From JAAFHB01 sp038236995 (GTDB taxonomy: Bacteria > Bacteroidota > Bacteroidia > Bacteroidales > Prolixibacteraceae): a stretch of 64,000 bases of DNA. The stretch lies in NCBI GenBank assembly GCA_038236995.1, contig JBBRZE010000018.1, forward strand, positions 6,529 to 70,528. Direction: 5' to 3'. The notes below the pieces were generated by a model. The model searched no databases, was not told where the DNA came from, and saw only the letters and a list, made by a program, of their open reading frames with translations. The position numbers and the translations under genes were made by a program. This document shows positions 19,444 to 27,995 of the stretch, piece after piece. The first letter of the stretch is position 1. The number at the start of each line of letters is the position of its first letter.

Positions 19444-20076
19444 ATGGGAGTTATATTTCAAAAGATTATTGAATGGTACATGGTCCATATTACTTACTGG
19501 ACCATTTTTTTGCTGATGGCGATCGAAAGTTCGTTTATCCCTTTTCCCTCCGAAATAGTAATTCCTCCTGCTGCCTATAAAGCCGCAAATGGAGATATGA
19601 ATGTCTTTCTGGTTGTATTGGTGGGGACACTAGGTGCAATTGTAGGGGGATTGTTTAATTATTATTTGGCAAAATGGTTGGGTAGTAAATTACTCATGAA
19701 ATTCGCAAATACACGTCTTGCACATATGATGTTGATTGATCAATCATCGATTGAAAAATCAGAGGTCTATTTCAGAAAACACGGCAAGTCCTCTACATTA
19801 ATAGGGCGGTTGGTTCCTGGTATTCGTCAGCTGATTTCGTTGCCTGCCGGGTTAGCCAATATGAAATTACGCGATTTTATTCTATACACCACTATCGGAT
19901 CAACAATCTGGAATGTCATACTGGCCCTTTTGGGTTATTTCTTTTGGTCGCAAAAAGATATCCTTGATAAATATTACACCGAACTTTCGCTGGTCTTTTT
20001 AGGATTAGGTGGTCTATATGTGGCTTATTTGATATACAACGGATTTAAGAAGAATAAAGCAGATCCGGTTGAATAG
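19444..20076 (+). CDS. DedA family membrane protein
   Basis: A DedA/VTT (SNARE-associated) integral membrane protein of 210 residues. Family motifs are PFPSEIVIPPAAYKA near the first helix and GRLVPGIRQLISLPAGLANM in the central re-entrant region. Helices are visible at about 15-40, 50-75, 130-165 and 175-195. DedA proteins act in membrane lipid recycling (undecaprenyl phosphate or phospholipid scrambling). I prefer the ATG at 19444 over the in-frame TTG at 19426 because the family normally starts shortly before the first amphipathic helix. A strong terminator follows. Confidence 0.9.
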   Translation: MGVIFQKIIEWYMVHITYWTIFLLMAIESSFIPFPSEIVIPPAAYKAANGDMNVFLVVLVGTLGAIVGGLFNYYLAKWLGSKLLMKFANTRLAHMMLIDQSSIEKSEVYFRKHGKSSTLIGRLVPGIRQLISLPAGLANMKLRDFILYTTIGSTIWNVILALLGYFFWSQKDILDKYYTELSLVFLGLGGLYVAYLIYNGFKKNKADPVE

Positions 20077-20167
20077 CAAAGTAATTTGCCAATCTACAGA
20101 TTCGGAAGAGGGAAGACGAGACATAATACATTTTTATACTGAAACTCTTCCGCTTAATTCAATTCAT

Positions 20168-20210
20168 AAAAAAAGTGTGCAGCGATCTATTTCGTTGCAC
20201 ACTTTTTTTT
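20168..20210. terminator. bidirectional terminator between the DedA and TlpA-like genes
   Basis: GTGTGCAGCGA pairs with TCGTTGCACAC across a short loop (one G-T wobble). A run of A precedes it and a run of eight T follows, so it serves the two convergent genes. Confidence 0.85.
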
Positions 20211-20240
20211 AGGCAGATATTACAACCCGCTTTATTGGAA

Positions 20241-21335
20241 TTAGGGAAGTAACTGAGCTAATTTTTTTTCAAGTTCTTCGCCTCGAAGATTTTTGGCAAT
20301 GATTTTTCCTTCTTTGTCGAGAAGCAAAGTAAATGGAATTGATTGAACGCCATATTTTACAGCGGCTTCGCTTTGCCAGAATTTAAGGTCCGAAACATGA
20401 TTCCAGGTTAATTGATCGTCAGCAATTGCTTTAACCCATGCACCTTGTTCACGGTCGAGCGACACTCCTAAGATATCGAATCCTTTGTCTTTGTATTTGC
20501 CGTAAACTGCAACTACGTTGGGATTTTCTTTTCGACAAGGAACGCACCATGATGCCCAAAAATCGAGGAGGACAATCTTACCTCTTAACGAGGATAGCGT
20601 GAGCGGTTTTCCTTCAGGCGTGTTGAGCGTAAAATCGGGAGCCAAAGAGCCTATTTCTGTAATACGCATTTTGTCTGCCACTTTCTTAAGTTCAGTTACA
20701 TATACCGACGCCCGGACAGAAGGATCAAGAAATGCGACTAACGTATCCACTTCATGAGCTGAAATCTCCTGGCCAAACTGCATCAATGCGATTAAAGGTG
20801 AAACAGTAGATTTTGGATGTTCTCGTATAAAGTTTTTAGCGTAAACTTTTTGATTTCCCATCATCGCTTCGTAGTCGATCTGGGCTTTTTTCATTCCTTC
20901 TTCGTTCCCGCTCTGCATCGCTTCAGTATAACGTTGCTGTAAGCCTTGGGTCTCTTTAGCAATATTTTGGATCTCTTTGGTCAGGACCGAAAACTCATCG
21001 TTTGATTTTGACCCCTTTATCTCTGTCTTAGCAAGACTATCAATATTGGCACTGACAGTCAGACTTCCGTTTTCAGCAAAAAACTGAGCAACAACGGTTT
21101 GAGGCTCCAGCGAAATCAGCCGTAACTCAGGCAAATCGGTTTTCCCTTTAAGTACGAATTTCCCTTTTTCAATTTTGGCGGAGTCTTCAGCAACCCATTT
21201 ACCGTCAGCATATTTCATTAATTTGATATTGCCACTCTCTTTTCCCTTTATTTCACCTTTGATGACAAAACCCTCAGGTTTAGCACAGGAGAAAAGTCCG
21301 GCAAATGCCAGGATAATAATCAGAATATTTTTCAT
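20241..21335 (-). CDS. TlpA-like thiol-disulfide oxidoreductase with DUF4369 domain, lipoprotein
   Basis: A 364-residue lipoprotein (lipobox LFSC, C17). Residues about 22-120 fit DUF4369, a beta-rich domain common in Bacteroidota. A helical middle region follows, and residues about 228-364 form a thioredoxin-like AhpC/TlpA domain with the redox pair WCVPC (C264, C267) and the cis-Pro segment VQSIPFTLLLD. It probably reduces or isomerises disulfides, or serves cytochrome maturation, on the periplasmic face of a membrane. It lies 87 bp downstream of meaB on the same strand, with no functional link obvious. Confidence 0.9.
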   Translation of the reverse strand: MKNILIIILAFAGLFSCAKPEGFVIKGEIKGKESGNIKLMKYADGKWVAEDSAKIEKGKFVLKGKTDLPELRLISLEPQTVVAQFFAENGSLTVSANIDSLAKTEIKGSKSNDEFSVLTKEIQNIAKETQGLQQRYTEAMQSGNEEGMKKAQIDYEAMMGNQKVYAKNFIREHPKSTVSPLIALMQFGQEISAHEVDTLVAFLDPSVRASVYVTELKKVADKMRITEIGSLAPDFTLNTPEGKPLTLSSLRGKIVLLDFWASWCVPCRKENPNVVAVYGKYKDKGFDILGVSLDREQGAWVKAIADDQLTWNHVSDLKFWQSEAAVKYGVQSIPFTLLLDKEGKIIAKNLRGEELEKKLAQLLP

Positions 21336-21422
21336 TAGATAATAATTTTGTGCGATGATTGTTTTTCAATATGTGAATTGTGTGAGCAAAGGTATTAAAA
21401 CAATTTAATTAACAAATAGTAA

Positions 21423-22538
21423 TCAATCATTCCTAACTGATTTGAAATAAGTATCCAGTAGTTCATTCGCAGCTACAAATGAGCTCATTCCATCTGTGAG
21501 AACAAGGTGTTCGAATGCCGGAAGTTTGGGACGGATTTGTTTATTGTAGTAGAAATTATTTCGCAGTGTTTCGTTGATTGTTTCGTACATCCAGTATCGT
21601 GACTGATCGTGACGCCGGTTCTTAAAAAAATCATTCTTTTTTGTTAGTGCAACATATTCATTTACAGTCTTCCATACCTGAGATACACCTGTATTCTCCA
21701 GCGCAGAGCAGGTTAAAACAAGCGGAGTCCATCCTGATCCTGTGGGGGGAAAAAGATGGAGTGCACTCCGGAACTGTGCAGCTGCCAGTTGTGCCCTTTC
21801 ATGGTTGTCGCCATCGGCTTTGTTAATGACAATTGTATCCGCCATTTCCATTATGCCCCTTTTAATCCCCTGGAGTTCATCACCTGCGCCCGCAATCTGA
21901 ATCAGCAGAAAAAAGTCGACCATCGAGTGTACCACCGTTTCCGATTGTCCAACGCCGACAGTTTCGATAAATACATTATTAAAGCCTGCAGCTTCGCATA
22001 AGACGATGATTTCGCGAGTTTTGCGGGCTACGCCTCCCAGTGATCCGGCTGCCGGACTCGGACGAATGTAGGCATTCGGATCTGCAGAAAGTTCCTCCAT
22101 CCGTGTTTTATCTCCCAGAATTGATCCTTTCGAGCGCTCAGAACTTGGGTCAATTGCGAGTACAGCTAGCTTTCCTCCCTGACTCGTGATATGCTTACCA
22201 AGTGATTCAATAAAAGTACTTTTGCCAGCTCCCGGCACACCTGTAATTCCCAGCCTGACAGATTTTCCGGCATGAGGCAGACATTTGATAATAATCTCCT
22301 GAGCTACTTTCTGATGCTCGGGTTTATTACTTTCGACAAGCGTGACGGCCTGACTAAGAATTGTAATGTCTCCTTTGAGAATTCCCTGGAAATATTCTTC
22401 AGATGAAAGAATCTTGCGTTTGGTATTTTTCAGAAACCGTTTAACTGAATCGGCATTTACTGCTTCAGGCTTTTCGATACCTGGATTAACTTTCAGACCA
22501 ATGTATTTTGGATCATTTTCAGGATGATGATAGCTCAT
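21423..22538 (-). CDS. meaB: MeaB/ArgK-type GTPase, methylmalonyl-CoA mutase chaperone
   Basis: A G3E-family P-loop GTPase of 371 residues with Walker A GVPGAGKST (100-108), the switch ETVGVGQSE and the base-recognition NKADGDN. MeaB loads and protects the B12 cofactor of methylmalonyl-CoA mutase, a key enzyme of propionate and succinate metabolism in Bacteroidota. The mutase genes are not in this window. It lies between the DUF1573 and TlpA genes on the minus strand, with gaps of 23 and 87 bp, so co-transcription with the DUF1573 gene is likely. Confidence 0.93.
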   Translation of the reverse strand: MSYHHPENDPKYIGLKVNPGIEKPEAVNADSVKRFLKNTKRKILSSEEYFQGILKGDITILSQAVTLVESNKPEHQKVAQEIIIKCLPHAGKSVRLGITGVPGAGKSTFIESLGKHITSQGGKLAVLAIDPSSERSKGSILGDKTRMEELSADPNAYIRPSPAAGSLGGVARKTREIIVLCEAAGFNNVFIETVGVGQSETVVHSMVDFFLLIQIAGAGDELQGIKRGIMEMADTIVINKADGDNHERAQLAAAQFRSALHLFPPTGSGWTPLVLTCSALENTGVSQVWKTVNEYVALTKKNDFFKNRRHDQSRYWMYETINETLRNNFYYNKQIRPKLPAFEHLVLTDGMSSFVAANELLDTYFKSVRND

Positions 22539-22561
22539 TTTAGAATTTTTTAATACGAAAG

Positions 22562-23647
22562 TTATCTTTTCACTGTTCCGGCTACCCTTAAAATGGTCGT
22601 TGCATTTTCCGGATCGTTCGAGATGACTGTAATTATCTTGTTTTGCATTCCCACTTTCCCATCAGAATCAAACGAAACTTTCATATCAGTCATTCCACCT
22701 GGCTGAATTGTATTTGAAGAGGGTTGGCCGGCAGTGCAGTCACACGAAGTAGTCACATTTCTGATTATTAAGGGATTTTTCCCCTTATTCATAATCTTAA
22801 ATGTGTATTCTGCCTTTTTCCCTTCGGGGATTTCTCCAAAATTGAAGGTTCTGCTGTTGTATTCAATTTTTGGAGCGTTCGCCAAATCTGCAGTACTTAG
22901 TTTCGAAAAATCTTCTTCAATAATGGCACTCACCTTGATGGCATTATCAAATTTTTCTTCACCATTGAATGCAAGGTAGATACGATTTGTCACATACCCG
23001 AAAGAAGGTTTTTTTGTGGCATCAAAGGTGATCAGAAAATAGCCTTTCGATTTAGGCTGGATAACTGCCGGAACTGTTTTGATAGCGATGTAAGGGGGGA
23101 TTATTTTGAATTTTACAGTAACAGGGGATTTTCCCGGATTGTAAAAATGAAGTGTATCTGTTTTTCGCTCATTATCTTTGATTCTCAAAAAGGAAAATTC
23201 ACCAGACATAAGTCTTATCTTGCCAAAATCAACAAGGTAAATATCCTCGTTGCTCAATGCTTTAGGGACTACGTCACCTGTAATCGTCAATACATAAGGA
23301 CTTTTCTGAACATTAGCATTTACTGTGATGCTTTTGGTGAAGACACCAGGCCTTCTGTCGGGATTGTATGATACTTTAATGAATCCGGTTTTCCCCGGAA
23401 GAATCGGTTCTTTACTCCATTCTGGTGTGGTACATCCGCATGATGCCACAACACCCTGAAGGATAAGTGGTATTTTACCCGTATTCGTAAATTTAAAGTT
23501 GAAAGTGGCAGGCCCGGCTTCTTCATTGATTTTACCAAAGTCGTAATCCATTTTTTCAAACTGAATATCGGCGAAGGATTGAGCAACTGCGGTTTGAAAT
23601 ACTGTAATCAAAAAAAGCAAGGTGATAGTTCCAAATATTCGTTTCAT
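22562..23647 (-). CDS. DUF1573 domain-containing secreted protein
   Basis: A 361-residue periplasmic or surface protein. The ATG at 23647 is chosen because a clean signal peptide follows (MKRIFGTITLLFLITVFQ, cleaved near AVAQS); an upstream in-frame ATG at 23689 would bury it. Two DUF1573 immunoglobulin-like domains are visible, each with the signature of a small Cys pair after Asn-x-Gly-x-x-Pro-Leu: VASCGCTTPEW near the N-terminus and TSCDCTAGQPS near residue 310. The middle third is a similar beta-rich domain without the Cys pair. The family is widespread in Bacteroidota and its function is unknown; transcription with meaB is likely. Confidence 0.85.
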   Translation of the reverse strand: MKRIFGTITLLFLITVFQTAVAQSFADIQFEKMDYDFGKINEEAGPATFNFKFTNTGKIPLILQGVVASCGCTTPEWSKEPILPGKTGFIKVSYNPDRRPGVFTKSITVNANVQKSPYVLTITGDVVPKALSNEDIYLVDFGKIRLMSGEFSFLRIKDNERKTDTLHFYNPGKSPVTVKFKIIPPYIAIKTVPAVIQPKSKGYFLITFDATKKPSFGYVTNRIYLAFNGEEKFDNAIKVSAIIEEDFSKLSTADLANAPKIEYNSRTFNFGEIPEGKKAEYTFKIMNKGKNPLIIRNVTTSCDCTAGQPSSNTIQPGGMTDMKVSFDSDGKVGMQNKIITVISNDPENATTILRVAGTVKR

Positions 23648-23824
23648 GCGATTATAATTTGTTTTTAAATTGTCACAGGGAATAGCCATAAAATCATTTT
23701 GGTTTGTGAGAAGTTTTTCTCATGGCTATTTCATCTAATGACTAATTAGTTAATTATTGCGACCTATAATTCCAATAAATAATTAATTCTATTAAAACTC
23801 CGTTTTGTAATACTGAGTTTTGAA

Positions 23825-23864
23825 AGTGAAGGTTCGAAATTTATTTAAATTTCGAACCTTCACT
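23825..23864. terminator. perfect 19-bp inverted repeat downstream of pfkA
   Basis: The 40 bases are two 19-base arms, starting AGTGAAGGTTCG and its exact complement, separated by two bases. It lies 28 bases after the phosphofructokinase stop. It probably terminates that transcript, although the T-run after the stem on the minus strand is weak. The DUF1573 start is on the far side, so it could also act as a regulator site. Confidence 0.55.
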
Positions 23865-23892
23865 GCAAAGCTAAAAAAATTTCTGTCCGGGG

Positions 23893-24921
23893 CTATTCAT
23901 CCCCGAACAGAACGCCCATATTTCTTGCCTTGGTTATCAAATGATGGCTTGGGTCGACAAGACTTAGTTTTCCTCCAACCTCTTCGAGCGGCACCGCATT
24001 AAGGACACCTCCGTGAACTGCAACCATCTGACCATATTCTCCTTTTGCAATTAATTCGGCAGCATAGGCACCGTAACGAGTTGCCAGAATCCGATCCATT
24101 GCAGAAGGACTTCCTCCACGCTGAACGTATCCCAGACGTGTTTCGCGCGCTTCAATGCTTGTTAATTGCTGAATCTTCTCAACTATATAAGAGGCAGCTG
24201 AAATATTATCCGGCTTTTTGATTCCTTCTGCCACTACGACAATTGCTGAATTTTTTCCAATCGAAAACCGGTATTCAATTTCGCGACATACCTTTTCTAT
24301 ATTGTACCCGATTTCGGGAATCAAAATTATGTCACCGCCACCGGCAAGACCAGCATAAAGCGCGATCCATCCTGCATTATGCCCCATTACTTCGATTACC
24401 ATCGCCCGCTGGTGCGAGTTGGCGGTGGAGTGCAAACGGTCAATGGCTTCAGTGGCAATTTCTACAGCCGAGTCAAAACCAAAAGTGAGCTCCGTTCCAA
24501 AAACATCGTTGTCAATTGTTTTCGGAATCCCTATCACATTAAGACCTTCTTCAGAAAGTAGATGCGCTGTTTTCATGGTTCCGTTTCCTCCGATGCATAC
24601 CACGCAATCGAGTCCCAGATCTTCATAATTTTTCTTGATCAATCCAGGTTTTTCGTTAAAGACTTCCCCTTTTTCCAGTTTAAACGGTTTTTCGCGCGAG
24701 GTTCCAAGAATGGTGCCTCCGAGGGTGAGAATACCCGATAACTTGTTCTCCGGAAGTTCAACATACTCTTTCCTGATTAACCCGCTAAAACCTGCGGTAA
24801 AACCAATTACGGTCATTCCATGGTTTACAATTGCTGTCTTTCCAACACCCCTGATAGCGGCATTTAGTCCTGGACAGTCTCCTCCAGCTGTGAGAATTGC
24901 AATTTTTTTACCCATAATCAA
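23893..24921 (-). CDS. pfkA: 6-phosphofructokinase, mixed-substrate (group III) type
   Basis: Glycolytic enzyme of 342 residues that phosphorylates fructose 6-phosphate. The N-terminal GGDCPGLN (13-20), substrate motif PKTIDND (133-139) and HQRAMVIEVMGHNAGWIAL are typical. The Lys in PKTIDND and Gly114 in place of Asp are the combination of the group III or mixed class, whose members may use ATP or pyrophosphate. The usual GGDG metal motif reads G111-G112-N113-G114, with Asn in place of Asp. The alternative start is the Met at residue 3. It is monocistronic with a perfect hairpin downstream. Confidence 0.9.
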   Translation of the reverse strand: MIMGKKIAILTAGGDCPGLNAAIRGVGKTAIVNHGMTVIGFTAGFSGLIRKEYVELPENKLSGILTLGGTILGTSREKPFKLEKGEVFNEKPGLIKKNYEDLGLDCVVCIGGNGTMKTAHLLSEEGLNVIGIPKTIDNDVFGTELTFGFDSAVEIATEAIDRLHSTANSHQRAMVIEVMGHNAGWIALYAGLAGGGDIILIPEIGYNIEKVCREIEYRFSIGKNSAIVVVAEGIKKPDNISAASYIVEKIQQLTSIEARETRLGYVQRGGSPSAMDRILATRYGAYAAELIAKGEYGQMVAVHGGVLNAVPLEEVGGKLSLVDPSHHLITKARNMGVLFGDE

Positions 24922-25301
24922 GCGATTTTATTCAACATTTAAATGATTGACCATTTTTTAAACTTTAATAACTGCAAAGCTAACACATATTTTGCCTGAC
25001 TCATTTTTGCAGTGGAAAAAACTCTGATATAAGTTGTAAGGAGTGGTATATGAGTTCTATGTTGGAATTTATAAAATGTGAACATTTTAATGTAAATTTG
25101 AATCTTGATTGAAATGAGTTATTTCGTTCTATTTTTAAACAGATTAAATGGTGATTTAGTTCTGAATAAGGGTTGTAATTTGTTTTGTCATTAATTTGGT
25201 CAACCAATTCAATTAGTGGAAAAAGTCCCGCTAGTGCTCACCCTGAATTAAAACGTTTTTATTCCAAACTAAGAAGTAGATAATCAATAGTTAATATTCG
25301 C
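24922..25301. other. intergenic region between pfkA and DUF1080 gene
   Basis: About 380 bp, AT-rich, between divergent genes. A -7-like TAGCTTTG on the minus strand (24975-24982) is a candidate promoter for pfkA. A 68-codon minus-strand frame at 25001-25207 has no protein-like character and is not called. Confidence 0.4.
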
Positions 25302-26111
25302 ATGAAGAATTTATTTATACTGTTAATTTCCATGCTTTTTGTTGTGGGTTGTAAGCTCGGGACAAAAAAAAGAAGCGAAGATACCCAATCTGTCAAAACA
25401 CAATTGGAAAATGTAGCATGTTGCGAAAAAGGTCCGCTTAATCAGTTGACAGATGCAGAGAAGGCGCAGGGGTGGCTGCTGATGTTTGATGGTACAACGA
25501 GCGACGGGTGGCGTGGTTACAACAAGACAAATTTTCCGGCAGCCTGGGTTGTCGAAGACGGAACCTTAAAATGCCGAAGTGAAGAAAGTCGAGGCGACAC
25601 TGGGAAAGTTGATGGTGGAGATATAGTCTATTCAAAACAGCTCTTCTCCGATTTTGATCTCCGACTCGAATGGAAGATATCGGTAGCAGGTAACTCCGGT
25701 GTCTTTTATTTGGCAAAAGAGATACCAGGATGGCCTATTTATAAAAGCGGATTGGAAATGCAGATCATTGATAATGAAAAGAATCCTGATTCTAACAGAG
25801 GAAGAGACGGTAACCGTAAATCAGGATCTCTCTATGACCTTATTCCGGCAAACCCTCAGAATGCCAGACCTGTGGGAGTATGGAATTCGATTGAGATTAT
25901 CTGCCTCCAGGGGAAGGTGGTGCATCGGCAGAATGGTGTGAAAATTCTTGAATATGAACTTTGGACACCGGAATGGAAAGCGCTCGTGAGTAAATCGAAA
26001 TTTCCGGGTTTGAATCCCGATTGGGAGAATATTGCCAAGGAAGGGTCGATCGGATTACAGGATCATGGCAACGATGTATGGTTTCGAAACATAAAAATAA
26101 GGGCGTTGTAA
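25302..26111 (+). CDS. DUF1080 (3-keto-disaccharide hydrolase-like) lipoprotein
   Basis: A 269-residue surface or periplasmic lipoprotein (lipobox VVGC, C17). Residues about 60-269 form one DUF1080 jelly-roll domain with the family's GWLLMFDGTTSDGWRGYNK near its start, EWKISVAGNSGVFYLAKE in the middle and IGLQDHGNDVWFRNIKIR at the end. Some members cleave 3-keto-glycosides; here the activity is inferred from the family only. A close paralogue follows 314 bp downstream. It is longer at the N-terminus than the paralogue (Lys/Glu-rich linker with a CC pair). Confidence 0.88.
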   Translation: MKNLFILLISMLFVVGCKLGTKKRSEDTQSVKTQLENVACCEKGPLNQLTDAEKAQGWLLMFDGTTSDGWRGYNKTNFPAAWVVEDGTLKCRSEESRGDTGKVDGGDIVYSKQLFSDFDLRLEWKISVAGNSGVFYLAKEIPGWPIYKSGLEMQIIDNEKNPDSNRGRDGNRKSGSLYDLIPANPQNARPVGVWNSIEIICLQGKVVHRQNGVKILEYELWTPEWKALVSKSKFPGLNPDWENIAKEGSIGLQDHGNDVWFRNIKIRAL

Positions 26112-26425
26112 CTGCGAAAGATCTAAGTAACCAGTAACCATAACTGGCTATTATTAAATTTGTTAATTTTATTTTTTAATTTAATCGTGTATTTTAGGTA
26201 GAATAAAGGTTGAAATCCAAAAGAATTTTGAAAATTTGTAGCTGAAATTGGCATGATAAACGATATTTAAGATTACTAAACGATTAGCGGCTAGCTTCTG
26301 GCGAAAAGGTGCCAGCTTAAAGTCGCAAAGAACCAATAAATCTGTTTGATATCATGCACAAATCGTTAATGAAAAGATTTTATAAAAAGAGATTTTATTA
26401 ATTCACAAATTAAAAATTGATATCG
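26112..26425. other. spacer between the two DUF1080 genes
   Basis: About 314 bp of AT-rich DNA with no convincing frame or strong hairpin. Its length suggests that the second DUF1080 gene has its own promoter. Confidence 0.4.
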
Positions 26426-27196
26426 ATGAAAAGTACACTTTTGCTTTTGTTTGTTGCTGTATTCTTTACATTGAATTGCAATGCAATTCCCCCGAAAAAA
26501 GAAGTGAAAAAAGAAAAAACAGCCTTGAATGCCCTTACAAGTGCAGAAAAAGCACAGGGTTGGATACTTATGTTTGATGGTAAAAGCAGTGAAGGATGGC
26601 GGGGATATAATAAGACAGATTTCCCAACTGATTGGAGCATTGTTGACGGAGCTATCAAATTAAAAGGATCCGGGAACGGCGAAGCTGGTGCTCTTACAGG
26701 AGGAGATCTCGTGTATGGCAAGGAGAAATTCTCAAATTTCGATCTTAAAATTGAATGGAAAATTTCTGAAGGCGGTAATTCAGGTATTTTATATTTGGCA
26801 CAGGAGATTCCCGGAAAGGAAATCTGGCGGACAGCTCCTGAATTCCAGGTTCTTGACAACGAACGTCATCCTGATGCGATGTTGGGAAAAGACGGCAATC
26901 GTATGGCAGGTTCATTATACGATCTGATTCCTGCTAAACCACAAAATACAAAACCTGCCGGTCAATGGAATAGTGCAGAGATCATCTCTTACCAGGGAAC
27001 TATCGTGCACAAACAAAATGGAGCTACCATCGTTGAATATCATCTTTGGACACCTGAATGGAATGAACTTGTGAAAAACTCAAAATTTCCATCCTATAAC
27101 CCCGATTGGGCTAAGGTAGCGAAAGAGGGTTTTATCGGACTGCAGGATCATGGAAATGACGTTTGGTATCGCAATATCAAAATCCGTAAGTTGTAA
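26426..27196 (+). CDS. DUF1080 (3-keto-disaccharide hydrolase-like) secreted protein, paralogue
   Basis: A 256-residue paralogue of the preceding gene, aligned over its whole DUF1080 domain with the same blocks (GWILMFDGKSSEGWRGYNKT, SGILYLAQEIPG, IGLQDHGNDVWYRNIKIRKL). The signal peptide MKSTLLLLFVAVFFTLNCNA lacks a good lipobox, so this copy is probably released and not lipid-anchored. The ATG at 26426 fits the signal peptide better than the in-frame TTG at 26417. A clear terminator follows 23 bases after the stop. Confidence 0.88.
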   Translation: MKSTLLLLFVAVFFTLNCNAIPPKKEVKKEKTALNALTSAEKAQGWILMFDGKSSEGWRGYNKTDFPTDWSIVDGAIKLKGSGNGEAGALTGGDLVYGKEKFSNFDLKIEWKISEGGNSGILYLAQEIPGKEIWRTAPEFQVLDNERHPDAMLGKDGNRMAGSLYDLIPAKPQNTKPAGQWNSAEIISYQGTIVHKQNGATIVEYHLWTPEWNELVKNSKFPSYNPDWAKVAKEGFIGLQDHGNDVWYRNIKIRKL

Positions 27197-27219
27197 TCGG
27201 ATTAAATTCAAAAATATTA

Positions 27220-27252
27220 AAGGCTGTCCCGTAATTCGGGACGGCTTTTTTT
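27220..27252 (+). terminator. Rho-independent terminator after the second DUF1080 gene
   Basis: GCTGTCCCG pairs with CGGGACGGC (nine pairs, one wobble) over a TAATT loop, followed by seven T. Confidence 0.88.
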
Positions 27253-27347
27253 GTGTTATTTCAACCAATATTTTTGTAGATTTGAAGTATTGACAATGTA
27301 TTTGGATCAATAAGATCAAAAGTATTTGCACTATTAAAAAGGTAACC

Positions 27348-27572
27348 ATGAAAACGGTAACAAGTAACATCAACCTTTCAATTAATTTCGGTCAAGTTGT
27401 CGATCTTGTTAAACAACTGCCATATAAGGAGAAAATGATGCATGGTGAAGTTATTCGTAAAGAGACAAGGACAATTCCATGTGACAAAATTCTTACTCAT
27501 TTTGCAAGTGAGAAAACATTAGCCAATGATTGGTTGATAGTAGAAGAAGATGAAGCATGGAAAAATTTGTAA
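27348..27572 (+). CDS. antitoxin-like protein of a MazF/PemK-type module
   Basis: A 74-residue acidic protein. Its opening (NINLSINFGQVVDLVKQLPY followed by a Lys-rich turn) resembles the small antitoxins that bind PemK/MazF RNases in Bacteroidota: a helical segment with a Leu-Pro-x-x-Glu-Lys motif and an acidic tail (EEDEAWKNL). The last 16 bases overlap the start codon of a broken toxin frame in the +1 direction, the normal gene arrangement for such modules. With the toxin dead the gene has no obvious remaining job. The family assignment is moderate. Confidence 0.6.
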   Translation: MKTVTSNINLSINFGQVVDLVKQLPYKEKMMHGEVIRKETRTIPCDKILTHFASEKTLANDWLIVEEDEAWKNL

Positions 27573-27676
27573 AAGGGGATATTGTTGTCATACCTTTTCC
27601 AGTCTCTGACCTGTAAGGCACTAAGAAAAGACCTTCTCTTGTATTAGCTAACTTGAAGGGTGGGAAGGTATATTGA
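27557..27676 (+). pseudogene. broken MazF/PemK-family toxin, N-terminal remnant
   Basis: The frame opens MEKFVKGDIVVIPFPVSDL, the classic N-terminus of MazF/PemK endoribonucleases. A TAA stop follows as codon 20, and the same frame then continues GTKKRPSLVLANLKGGKVY, again the expected MazF sequence, before TGA at 27674-27676. The rest of the domain (about 70 residues) is not found downstream. A nonsense mutation plus a 3' deletion therefore inactivated the toxin. The intact overlapping antitoxin gene upstream supports the reading. Confidence 0.85.
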
Positions 27677-27829
27677 CTAATGTATTTTGAAATTCGGCCT
27701 TTAGTCTTTAGTTCTATTAGCCTATAGGATTAATTAATTGTTGCCAACCTTCTTTCTCTGCGGCGCATACAACAAAATTTACCTTGTTGACCATTGCAGA
27801 TGCGCCTTAAATTATCGTTCTGTTGCCTG

Positions 27830-27888
27830 CCCCGGGTGGCGTCGTCCCTCCTTACCCGGGGTTATTCAGATTTAACCCTTTCAGGGTT
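27830..27888. repeat. pair of REP-like palindromes
   Basis: CCCCGGGT (27830-27837) pairs with ACCCGGGG (27854-27861), and AACCCT-TTC-AGGGTT (27874-27888) forms a second hairpin 12 bases on. The two GC-rich hairpins stand in AT-rich non-coding DNA after the toxin remnant. They look like the palindromic pairs dispersed through many Bacteroidota genomes. The remaining bases of this 27677-27995 gap show nothing else. Confidence 0.45.
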
Positions 27889-27995
27889 TTATAACTGCCA
27901 TCCAGTAACTATTTTTCTAAATCTTACCTCATTTATTGGATACCCTTTTTCTATCTCTCCTTTTCTCTCCCTCTCTTCGTCACCTCGTCGTTCCC

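Noticed and set aside
25001..25207. 68-codon minus-strand frame upstream of the first DUF1080 gene
   Set aside because: Composition is dominated by Asn/Ile/Leu from AT-rich DNA and it resembles nothing; likely chance.
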